A stretch of 64,000 nt of DNA from Streptomyces typhae (lineage in GTDB: Bacteria; Actinomycetota; Actinomycetes; Streptomycetales; Streptomycetaceae), in assembly GCF_009755605.1 (NCBI RefSeq), contig NZ_WPNZ01000036.1, positions 1 to 64,000 of the forward strand, given 5' to 3'. The notes below the pieces were generated by a model. The model was not told where the DNA came from, made no database searches, and was given only the letters and a program-made list of their open reading frames with translations. Positions 1 through 8,729 of the stretch are shown one piece after another. Numbering within the stretch: position 1 is the first letter of the stretch; each line of letters begins with the position of its first letter. The position numbers and the translations under genes were made by a program.

Positions 1-1
1 C

Positions 2-760
2 CCCGCCGCTCCGTACACCGGCGGTGGCCCGGACCCCCGCTCCCTCTGGCCGAACATCCTGGAGGCGGTGAAGAACCGCCGCCGCTTCACCTGGATCCTG
101 CTGAGCCAGAACGCCCAGGTGGCGGGCTTCGACGGGACCACGCTCCAGCTCGGCTTCGTGAACGCCGGTGCCCGGGACAACTTCGCGTCCAGCGGCAGCG
201 AGGACGTGCTGCGGCAGGCCCTGACGGAGCAGTTCGGGGTGCAGTGGAAGGTCGAGGCGATCGTCGACCCCTCCGGCGGCGCCGCGCCGCCGCCCGCCGC
301 GAGCGGGTTCGGCGGCGGCGCTCCGGCGGCCCCCCGCCCCGCGCCCCAGCAGCCCGCGCCTCAGCAGACGCCCGCCCAGCCGCCGTCGTCGTACCAGCCG
401 CAGCGGGACCAGCAGGGCCCGCCGCCCGCCCAGCAGCACGGCTCCTCGTCCCTTTCGGCCTCCTCGGCTCCCGCGGCCTCTTCGGCTCCTTCGGGTTCCT
501 CGGGGTCTGCGGGGTCTGCCGGTTCTGCCGGTTCTGCCGGTTCTTCGTACTCGACTTACTCCTCGTCCGGGGCGGCCGCGTCCCAGTCCTCCTCGTCCTC
601 CCAGGGCGGCCAGTCCTGGTCCGCCCCGGAGCACGTGTCTCCGGAGGACGACATCCCGGCGGACGACGACCCGGACCTCGTCGACTCGGCCCTGTCCGGC
701 CACGACCTGATCGTCCGGGAACTGGGCGCGACGGTCGTCGAGGAGTACACGAACGAGTAA
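2..760 (+). CDS. dnaX: DNA polymerase III subunit gamma/tau, C-terminal part
   Basis: This is the 3' part of a gene that begins before the window; the frame is open from base 2. The first visible residues form the clamp-loader domain III/tau region (LWPNILEAVKNRRRFTWILL), which packs against other clamp-loader subunits. It is followed by a globular segment to about residue 95 and a long Pro/Gln/Ser/Ala-rich low-complexity linker. The protein ends in an acidic tail (PEDDIPADDDPDLVDS, then VEEYTNE). Such a linker and acidic tail are usual for actinobacterial tau proteins. purD follows 177 bp downstream on the same strand. The last 24 bases, including the stop, are repeated almost exactly 31 bp further on. 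Confidence 0.9.
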   Translation, partial: PAAPYTGGGPDPRSLWPNILEAVKNRRRFTWILLSQNAQVAGFDGTTLQLGFVNAGARDNFASSGSEDVLRQALTEQFGVQWKVEAIVDPSGGAAPPPAASGFGGGAPAAPRPAPQQPAPQQTPAQPPSSYQPQRDQQGPPPAQQHGSSSLSASSAPAASSAPSGSSGSAGSAGSAGSAGSSYSTYSSSGAAASQSSSSSQGGQSWSAPEHVSPEDDIPADDDPDLVDSALSGHDLIVRELGATVVEEYTNE

Positions 761-867
761 ACGAGCAGTCGAGGAGTACGCGAACGAATAGGAGCCACGC
801 GTAAGGGACCCGGGACCCGGGACCTGTAGGAGCCACGGGTTAGGGACCCGGGGCCTGGAGGAAGCCA
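737..867 (+). repeat. Two nested imperfect tandem duplications at the dnaX 3' end
   Basis: Bases 737-760, the last codons and stop of dnaX, recur at 768-791 with three mismatches (period 31). A second duplication has a period of 38 bp, with copies starting at 789 and 827 (TAGGAGCCACG in both). No terminator-like hairpin with a U-run is evident here. Confidence 0.75.
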
Positions 868-937
868 CAACACCCCCGCAACCCCCACCTCGGACACCCG
901 AACAAACCCACCCCGCCCGCCGGGCTAGGCTGACCCC

Positions 938-2203
<1,266 letters not shown>

Positions 2204-2275
2204 GCACCGGAGCGGACCGCTCCGCCACACCCCGGGGGGCGCGTCTCGGGCGTCCGTGTATCCGGGACGTTCGTG

Positions 2276-2415
2276 TCCCCGGGAACGTGAACGCCCCCGG
2301 GGTATACCGCGGCTCCGGGGCATCCGTGTCCCCGGGGCATACCGCAGCTCCGGGGCATCCGTGTCCCCGGGGCGTATCGCGGCTCCGGGGCATCCGCGTC
2401 CCGCGGCCCCGGCGC
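2276..2415. repeat. 35-bp GC-rich tandem repeat downstream of purD
   Basis: Two near-identical 35-bp units lie at 2311-2345 and 2346-2380. A degenerate unit precedes them and a partial one follows at 2381. The core is GCTCCGGGGCATCCGTGTCC. The surrounding 640-bp gap (2204-2843) has no convincing gene: its open frames are repeat-encoded Pro/Arg stretches. The gap also holds the promoter-proximal region of the next gene. Confidence 0.8.
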
Positions 2416-2843
2416 GTCCGTGCCCGCCGAACGACCCGGCACCGACGATGTCCCCACCGCGTACCCGTACGAAGGTGTGCGCGCGTGCCGTACGCCCGCC
2501 CTACGCCGCCCGTACGACGGCCGTACGACAGCCGCAGCCGCCCCCGATCGGCGCTGATCCGGGGCGGCCGACGTCGACGTCGACCCCGTACCACCCCGCA
2601 TCTCGGCCCCTCCACCCCTTGGGCCAGCTTTACCCAAAGCCATTCCATCGAGTGACCGCTCCGCCATCCGGCTGACGGTGCCCGGCACCCCAACTAGGGT
2701 TCGGCGCAGGCATTCCGGCACCCAGAGCCAAACAGCCCACCGGCATTGCGATGTCGGTGACGGGTGCCACAGTGGGGGAGTGTGCAACGCCATCGACGTG
2801 CGCCGTCGGCTCCGGTCGCCGGCCGAGCTGTAGGCAGCAGGGG

Positions 2844-4805
2844 GTGACTCAGGTCGTGTCAGGGATGGGTGTGGAGGCGGGCGCGCAGGCAGCGCGCTCC
2901 CGGGCCCTCGCCGTGCTGCGCATCCGCAGCAGAGCGCTGGCCGTCGCCCTGCTGCCCGCGGCCGGCGCCGTCGTGCTGATCGCCGCCGCAGGCATGGGGC
3001 ACATAGAGGGCGGTGGCTGGACCGCCGTGCGCTGGACCGTCACGGTGCTCGCGGTCCTCGTCCTGCTCGGCGCGGGAGTCGTCGCGCTGGTCGTCGCGCG
3101 GGCCAGACCGGCCATGAGCCCGACGATCCCGATCACGGAGGCGTCCGCCCCCGACCTGTACCGACTGGTACGAGACCTGGCGGACCGCCTGGAAGTGCCC
3201 GCGCCCTCGGCCATAGCGCTCACGCCGGACTGCGACAGCTGGCTGGAGGACCGCACGCACCGGGCGCACGGCGCGGCGGCGAACGGCGCGGCGACGGACG
3301 GCAGCGAGCCGGCGACGGCTTCGGACCGCACCGGACGGGACAGTTCCGGCCCTTCCGGCCCTTCTGGTTCCCCTTCGACTACCACTTCTTCGACTTCGAC
3401 TCCGACTTCCGGCGTCCGTTCCGGTTCCGGCCCCGGTTCCAGCGGGGCGACGACGGCTGTACGAGGTGCGGTCGGGCCGCAGCGCCGGACCCCTGCCGCG
3501 CCGGTCCTGGTGATCGGCTCGCCGTTCCTGTGGTGGATGCGGGTGGGCGAGCTGCGGGCGGTCCTCGCGCCGGTGGTCGCCGGTACGGGCCCGTCGGCGC
3601 ACCCGGACATAGCTGCGGCCCGCCGCTTTGTCCGCGGGCTCGACGCGGCGGTGGCCGTCTCGTCGGCGCCGGGGCGCGGTCCGCTGGCGCGTCCCGTCCT
3701 GGGAGGCGTCGGCAGGGTGGCACGGCTGCTGCTGCGCAGTTGCCGGGTGCATGCGGCGGAGATGGAGCGCGGGGTCGCCGCGGCGGCGTCCGAACGCGCC
3801 CAGACCGTGGACTACGGCGTGCGGATCGTCGCCCAGGAGCAGGTCGGTCTCGCGTACGCGGGCTGGGACCGGCTGCTGACCCGGGTGGCGCTGCCCGCCT
3901 GGCGGATGGGGCGCTGGCCGTCGCGGCTCGACGCGGGCGTGGTGTCCGCCCTCACCGAACTCTCCCGCAGGGACCGCCTCGCCGAGGGCTTCGCCTCCCG
4001 GCTCGGGGAGCGGCCCGCGTGCGACCTCCTTGAGGAGCCGGGGATGGTGGACGAGGCGGCTTCGCTGCTCGCCGCGCGGCTGTTCCACGGAGGGCCCGCG
4101 GAGCCCGGACCCGACTGGGCGCCGGTGGCCTGGCAGGAGTATCCGGACGAGGTCGTCGACCGGAAGTGGCGGGCCGACGCGGCGCGGTTGCACCGGGTGC
4201 TCGATTCGCTCGGGGTCGGGCCTGCCGCCGGGACGGCGGGGGCGGATCCCGAGGGGCCGACGCTGGGCCGGGTGCTCGACCATCTGACGGACCCGGACCC
4301 GGACCCGGACCCGGACCCGGACCCGGAGGCGGCAGCGGCGTCCGGCGCGGCCGTCGTCGATGCCGCCCCCGAGGACGCCGGGGACCAGGACGAGCCCTCC
4401 GGGGCCGAGGGGCGTGGCGGGACGCTGGCCGCCGGGCTGAGTGCCGAGCTGGCCCGGGAGGAGGCCGCTGCGCCGCCGCGGTGCGCGCCGGCCGGGCAGG
4501 GGCCCGACGACGCGCTCTGGGACGACGGGGCGCTGCCGTTGTTCCCGCTGCAACCGCCGAGGTCCGGCAGGGAGTTGCTGGCCGACCACGTCACGGCGAT
4601 GGTGTGCTGCGCTGCCGTCGACACGGCGGGGGCGGCGCCCGGACTCGACTGGCTGGACGGGCCGTCGCTCCTGATACACGGGGAGCGTGCGGCCGATCTC
4701 TCGCCGCGCGTTCTCACCCTGGTCGAGGACGGCGACCCCGAGCCCCTCCGCGCCTGGCTCTCCGACCTGGGCGTCCGCCCTGAGAAGCCCGTCCGGCTGG
4801 TCTGA
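2844..4805 (+). CDS. Membrane protein resembling an M48 peptidase, zinc motif absent
   Basis: This is a conserved actinobacterial membrane protein of about 650 residues with unproven function. Two hydrophobic helices lie near residues 30-55 and 62-85. A segment follows with an M48 (HtpX-like) layout: PDLYRLVRDLADRLEVPAPS, then a Ser/Thr-rich insertion, then VLVIGSPFLWWMRVGELRAV. Where M48 enzymes have HExxH right after ELRAVLA, this protein has PVVAGTG, so no zinc site is visible. The acidic C-terminal half includes a (DP)n run near residue 490. The start is uncertain: GTG 2844 is chosen over an upstream ATG at 2751 because the intervening codons include rare ones and two Cys; GTG 2856 and ATG 2865 are also possible. 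Confidence 0.7.
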   Translation: MTQVVSGMGVEAGAQAARSRALAVLRIRSRALAVALLPAAGAVVLIAAAGMGHIEGGGWTAVRWTVTVLAVLVLLGAGVVALVVARARPAMSPTIPITEASAPDLYRLVRDLADRLEVPAPSAIALTPDCDSWLEDRTHRAHGAAANGAATDGSEPATASDRTGRDSSGPSGPSGSPSTTTSSTSTPTSGVRSGSGPGSSGATTAVRGAVGPQRRTPAAPVLVIGSPFLWWMRVGELRAVLAPVVAGTGPSAHPDIAAARRFVRGLDAAVAVSSAPGRGPLARPVLGGVGRVARLLLRSCRVHAAEMERGVAAAASERAQTVDYGVRIVAQEQVGLAYAGWDRLLTRVALPAWRMGRWPSRLDAGVVSALTELSRRDRLAEGFASRLGERPACDLLEEPGMVDEAASLLAARLFHGGPAEPGPDWAPVAWQEYPDEVVDRKWRADAARLHRVLDSLGVGPAAGTAGADPEGPTLGRVLDHLTDPDPDPDPDPDPEAAAASGAAVVDAAPEDAGDQDEPSGAEGRGGTLAAGLSAELAREEAAAPPRCAPAGQGPDDALWDDGALPLFPLQPPRSGRELLADHVTAMVCCAAVDTAGAAPGLDWLDGPSLLIHGERAADLSPRVLTLVEDGDPEPLRAWLSDLGVRPEKPVRLV

Positions 4806-4830
4806 GCGCCGTCCGGCTGGTCTGAGCGCC
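4791..4830 (+). repeat. Perfect 20-bp tandem duplication across a stop codon
   Basis: GTCCGGCTGGTCTGAGCGCC occurs at 4791-4810 and again at 4811-4830 without a mismatch. The first copy encodes the last residues (VRLV) and the TGA stop of the preceding gene. Degenerate CCTGGCTtGGGGG-like units continue to about 4915. Confidence 0.85.
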
Positions 4831-4954
4831 ACCTGGCTTGGGGGACACGCCTGGCCTGGGGGGCGACGCCTGGCTGGGGGCGCCGTCTGGCTAAGGGGGC
4901 GCCGCCTGGCTTGCGGAGCGCCCTTCCGCCCACCTCACGGTTGCCCGGCAGGTC

Positions 4955-5000
4955 GGCTGTGCCCACCCGTTCCGCCCCCGGCGGACCAGTTGTCCACAGA
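4955..5000 (+). repeat. 46-bp dispersed intergenic repeat, copy 1
   Basis: A 46-bp sequence beginning GGCTGTGCCCACCCGTTCCG and ending CAGTTGTCCACAGA. The reverse complement of 63950-63995 matches it at 44 of 46 positions. It contains a short inverted repeat (CCGCCCC/GGCGG). The rest of 4831-5380 shows no gene, only C-rich sequence and the upstream region of the next gene. Confidence 0.8.
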
Positions 5001-5380
5001 GGCGGGGGTGGGGGGAGCCCGCGCGCCCCGCGTCACCCCAGAACTCCCCACCACCCCTGGACGGCCTGAACCGCCCGAACCGCCCGAACCGTCCGAGGCC
5101 CCCCACCCCGGACCTGGCCCCCAGCCGCTGACGGGACCTCCCCCACCCCGGAACCGCCACCTTCCACTCACGTCAATTCACGACGAACGGTGACGGCACG
5201 CGTGCGTAATGTGATGTGCTGGGACCGGTAGCTGACAGGGCCGCGCCGAAGGTGCCGAGCAGTGCGGCGGTGTCGGAAGCGGCCGCCGCGCCACGCGACG
5301 ACGCGAGGACGCAGAACAGCACAGAAGCAGCGGCGTCCGGCGTCGACCAGGCTCGGGGGAGCGAGGGAGGGGACACACGC

Positions 5381-6910
5381 ATGGGACCGGAGCCGATCCG
5401 CCGCTGGGAGTCGGGCGCCCTCGCCCACGCCGTGACCGATCCGTTCGGCCAGGGCCCGCTGCCCTGGCTCCGCGGCGCCGAGCACTACTTCGACGACACC
5501 GGCCAGGTCGTCCCCTGGTACGTCGACCACGCCCCGGCCCCGGGAGCCACCGGACCGACGCCGAGGCCGGTCCCCGCCCCGCGCGCCGCGGGCGGCCCCC
5601 GCACGGCCGACGACGTACGCCGTCAGATCAAGGGGTTCACGGGCACGGGAGCGGCCGCGCCGGGCGAGGCGATCGACTTCCACATCACGGTCGACCCGCC
5701 CCAGCAGTTCAGCGTCGACATCTACCGCATCGGCCACTACAGCGGCGACGGCGCCCGCAAGATCACCACCAGCCCGCGCCTGTCGGGCATTGTGCAACCG
5801 CCCCCGCTGACGGCCGACCGCACGGTCTCGTGCCACCACTGGTGGCTGTCCTGGCGCCTGCAGATCCCGTCGTACTGGAACATCGGCGCGTACGTGGCCG
5901 TCCTCACGACCACCGACGGCTACCGCTCCCACGTCCCGTTCACGGTCAGGGACAGCGTGCACCCCGGCACGGGCGCCCTCGGCGCGCCCACGGCGGACCT
6001 GCTCGTGGTGCTGCCGGACATCACGTGGCAGGCGTACAACCTCTATCCGGAGGACGGCCGCACGGGCGCGAGCCTGTACCACGCGTGGGACGAGCATGGC
6101 GGCCTGCTCGGCGAGAGCGAGGCGGCCACCACGGTCTCCTTCGACCGCCCCTACGCGGGCGCGGGCCTGCCCCTGCACGTGGGCCACGCCTACGACTTCA
6201 TCCGCTGGGCCGAGCGGTACGGCTACGACCTGGCGTACGCCGACACCCGCGACCTGCACGCGGGCCGCATCGACCCGACGCGGTACCGCGGCCTGGTGTT
6301 CCCCGGCCACGACGAGTACTGGTCGGCGGCGATGCGCCGCACCACGGAGGACGCGCGCGAGCACGGCACGTCGCTGGTCTTCCTCTCGGCGAACACCATG
6401 TACTGGCAGGTGGATCTCGGCCCGTCGCCCTCCGGCGTCCCGGACCGCCTGCTGACGTGCCGAAAACGCCGGGGCCCCGGCAAGGCGGCCCTGTGGCGTG
6501 AAATCGACGTCCCCGAGCAGCAGTTGATCGGCATCCAGTACGCGGGCCGGGTCCCGGAACCGCACCCGCTGATCGTCCGCAACGCCGACCACTGGCTGTG
6601 GGAGGCGACCGGCGCCCACGAGGGCGACGAGATCGACGGCCTGGTCGCGGGCGAGGCCGACCGCTACTTCCCGCGCACCGCGCTCCCGGAGCACCGGGAC
6701 CGCATCCTGCTCGCGCACTCCGCGTACGAGGACGGCGAGGGCACAGCACGCCACCAGGAGACGTCGCTGTACCGCGCCCCTTCCGGAGCCCTGGTCTTCG
6801 CCTCCGGCACCTTCGCCTGGTCCCCCGCGCTCGACCGCCCCGGGCATGTGGACGCCCGGGTGCAGCGGGCGACGGCCAACCTCCTGGACCGCATCTGCAA
6901 GCGGGACTGA
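5381..6910 (+). CDS. N,N-dimethylformamidase large-subunit-like protein
   Basis: This protein of about 509 residues resembles the beta (large) subunit domain of N,N-dimethylformamidase: GFTGTGAAAPGEAIDFHITVD, then FSVDIYRIGHYSGDGARKI, LVVLPDITWQAYN and VFPGHDEYWS. In the characterised enzyme this subunit holds iron and hydrolyses DMF to dimethylamine and formate. No small alpha subunit gene is nearby, so substrate and activity are open. No signal peptide is evident. ATG 5381 is chosen because GGGAGGGGAC lies just upstream; the frame extends to a GTG at 5216, but that stretch is Ala-rich and has no ribosome site. purC follows 132 bp later. Confidence 0.8.
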   Translation: MGPEPIRRWESGALAHAVTDPFGQGPLPWLRGAEHYFDDTGQVVPWYVDHAPAPGATGPTPRPVPAPRAAGGPRTADDVRRQIKGFTGTGAAAPGEAIDFHITVDPPQQFSVDIYRIGHYSGDGARKITTSPRLSGIVQPPPLTADRTVSCHHWWLSWRLQIPSYWNIGAYVAVLTTTDGYRSHVPFTVRDSVHPGTGALGAPTADLLVVLPDITWQAYNLYPEDGRTGASLYHAWDEHGGLLGESEAATTVSFDRPYAGAGLPLHVGHAYDFIRWAERYGYDLAYADTRDLHAGRIDPTRYRGLVFPGHDEYWSAAMRRTTEDAREHGTSLVFLSANTMYWQVDLGPSPSGVPDRLLTCRKRRGPGKAALWREIDVPEQQLIGIQYAGRVPEPHPLIVRNADHWLWEATGAHEGDEIDGLVAGEADRYFPRTALPEHRDRILLAHSAYEDGEGTARHQETSLYRAPSGALVFASGTFAWSPALDRPGHVDARVQRATANLLDRICKRD

Positions 6911-7042
6911 GGAACGAGCGAGTCGGCGGACGAAGAACGCCGTGCCGACCGCTGGGACAACCGGCTGGGACAACCCCTGGCCAAAACTGTCCCCCGAGTA
7001 CGGGACAATCGAGGCCATTGGACAGAACCACGGGGAGGAACC

Positions 7043-7960
7043 GTGTCCGGATTCGTCGAAAAGCCCGAGCCGATCCAGGTTCCGGGTCTGGTGCATCTGC
7101 ACACCGGCAAGGTGCGCGAGCTGTACCAGAACGAGGCGGGCGACCTCGTGATGGTCGCCAGTGACCGCATGTCCGCGTACGACTGGGTGCTGCCGACGGA
7201 GATCCCCGACAAGGGGCGGGTCCTGACCCAGCTGTCGCTGTGGTGGTTCGACCAGCTCGCCGACCTGGTCCCCAACCATGTCATCTCGACGGAGCTGCCG
7301 CCGGGCGCGCCCGCCGACTGGGAGGGCCGCACGCTCGTCTGCCAGTCCCTCGCGATGGTGCCGGTGGAGTGCGTGGCCCGCGGCTATCTGACGGGTTCGG
7401 GCCTCGTCGAGTACGAGCAGACCCGTACGGTCTGCGGACTCGCCCTGCCCGAGGGACTGGTCGACGGCTCCGAACTGCCCGCGCCGATCTTCACCCCGGC
7501 CACGAAGGCGGAGGTCGGCGAGCACGACGAGAACGTGACGTACGAGGAGGTCGCCCGGCAGGTCGGCGCGGAGACGGCGGCGCGGCTGCGGCAGACGACG
7601 CTCGCCGTCTACTCCCGGGCCCGGGACGTCGCGCGGGAGCGCGGGGTGATCCTGGCGGACACCAAGTTCGAGTTCGGCCACACCCGGCCCGGCGCGGGCG
7701 AGGAGCCGGTCCTGGTGCTCGGGGACGAGGTGCTCACGCCGGACTCGTCCCGCTTCTGGCCCGCGGACGTCTGGGAGCCGGGCCGCGCGCAGCCGTCGTT
7801 CGACAAGCAGTACGTACGGGACTGGCTGACGTCGCCGGAGTCCGGCTGGGACCGCAAGGGCGAGCTGCCGCCCCCGCCGCTGCCCGCGGAGGTCGTGACG
7901 GCGACGCGCGCCAAGTACATCGAGGCGTACGAGCGCCTGACGGGCTTGTCCTGGGCCTAG
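7043..7960 (+). CDS. purC: SAICAR synthetase (phosphoribosylaminoimidazole-succinocarboxamide synthase)
   Basis: This enzyme condenses CAIR with aspartate using ATP to form SAICAR. The 305-residue length is that of the longer, bacterial-type PurC. Recognisable segments are VHLHTGKVRELYQ (nucleotide loop), SDRMSAYDWVLPTEIPDKG, PVECVARGYLTGSG and ILADTKFEFG. The GTG start at 7043 is preceded by GGGGAGGAA at good spacing. A strong terminator follows within 25 bp, so it ends its own transcript. Confidence 0.97.
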   Translation: MSGFVEKPEPIQVPGLVHLHTGKVRELYQNEAGDLVMVASDRMSAYDWVLPTEIPDKGRVLTQLSLWWFDQLADLVPNHVISTELPPGAPADWEGRTLVCQSLAMVPVECVARGYLTGSGLVEYEQTRTVCGLALPEGLVDGSELPAPIFTPATKAEVGEHDENVTYEEVARQVGAETAARLRQTTLAVYSRARDVARERGVILADTKFEFGHTRPGAGEEPVLVLGDEVLTPDSSRFWPADVWEPGRAQPSFDKQYVRDWLTSPESGWDRKGELPPPPLPAEVVTATRAKYIEAYERLTGLSWA

Positions 7961-7982
7961 CGAAGCGACACTCGCACACGAC

Positions 7983-8016
7983 AAAGCCCCCCGGTCCGGG
8001 GAACCGGGGGGCTTTT
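7983..8016 (+). terminator. Terminator after purC
   Basis: A 13-bp perfect stem, AAAGCCCCCCGGT with ACCGGGGGGCTTT, closes a short loop and is followed by TTTTC. It stands between convergent purC and tRNA-Gly and could stop transcripts from both sides. Confidence 0.85.
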
Positions 8017-8018
8017 CA

Positions 8019-8094
8019 TGGAGCGGACGACCAGGTTCGAACTGGCGACCTCAACCTTGGCAAGGTTGCGCTCTACCAACTGAGCTACGTCCGC
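8019..8094 (-). tRNA. tRNA-Gly (GCC)
   Basis: Reading the minus strand from 8094, the acceptor GCGGACG pairs with CGTCCGC. The D-arm is TAGCTCAGTTGGTAGAGC. The anticodon loop TTGCCAA gives GCC, and the T-arm is GGTTCGAACC-like. The discriminator is U and the 3' CCA is encoded (8021-8019). It lies 24 bp downstream of the response-regulator gene on the same strand, so it could be in the tail of that operon. A near-identical gene sits at 12253-12328. Confidence 0.95.
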
Positions 8095-8117
8095 GCTGCG
8101 CCGAAGCGCGAGAGCCA

Positions 8118-8729
8118 CTATACCCAACCTCGCTCGCGCGCGAGACGCACTGCCGCATGCCGGTTCTCCGCACCGATCTTGTTGACGGCCGACGAGAGGT
8201 AGTTGCGGACGGTTCCCTGGGACAGTGCGGCCCGCTCCGCGATCTCCGACACGGGTGCGCCGTCGGCGGCGAGTTCGAGGACTTCGGCTTCGCGGGCGGT
8301 CAGCGGGGAGTCGCCCGCGGAGATGGCGTCGGCGGCCAATTCCTGGTCCACGTAGCGGTTTCCCGCGTGCACCGTACGGATGATCTCGGCGAGCCGCTGG
8401 GCGCTGACGGTCTTGGGGACGAATCCCCGCACACCGGCTTCGAGTGCCCGCTTGAGGTGTCCCGGACGGCCGTGACTGGTCACGATCATGGTGCGGCAGT
8501 CGGGGAGTTCACCGCGCAGGGATGTGGCGACACTCACACCGTCGGCGCCCGGCATCTCCAGGTCGAGGACGGCGACATCGGGGCGGTGGGCGCGCGCCAT
8601 GGCGAGGGCCTCGGGCCCGGAGGCGGCCTCGGCGACGACCACGAGGTCGTCCTCCAGGGCGAGGAGCGCGGCGAGGGCGCCGCGGATCAGATGCTCGTCG
8701 TCGGCGAGCAGCACACGGACAGCGGTCAC
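8118..8729 (-). CDS. NarL/LuxR-family response regulator
   Basis: A 203-residue two-component response regulator. The N-terminal receiver domain has the acidic pocket ADDEH (residues 10-14), the phospho-acceptor Asp in VLDLEMPGADG near residue 55 and the switch Thr in TSHG. The C-terminal LuxR-type HTH runs from about residue 142 (LTAREAEVLELAADG to SQGTVRNYLSSAVNKIG). Its GTG start overlaps the TGA of the histidine kinase by 4 nt, so the pair is translationally coupled. It is the last gene of an ABC exporter/kinase/regulator operon and probably regulates it. Confidence 0.95.
   Translation of the reverse strand: MTAVRVLLADDEHLIRGALAALLALEDDLVVVAEAASGPEALAMARAHRPDVAVLDLEMPGADGVSVATSLRGELPDCRTMIVTSHGRPGHLKRALEAGVRGFVPKTVSAQRLAEIIRTVHAGNRYVDQELAADAISAGDSPLTAREAEVLELAADGAPVSEIAERAALSQGTVRNYLSSAVNKIGAENRHAAVRLARERGWV

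Noticed and set aside
2256..2675. 139-codon Pro/Arg frame after purD
   Set aside because: It is encoded by the 35-bp repeats and has no start signal.
5216..5380. 55-residue upstream extension of the DMFase-like gene
   Set aside because: Ala-rich, no ribosome site, while GGGAGGGGAC precedes the ATG at 5381.
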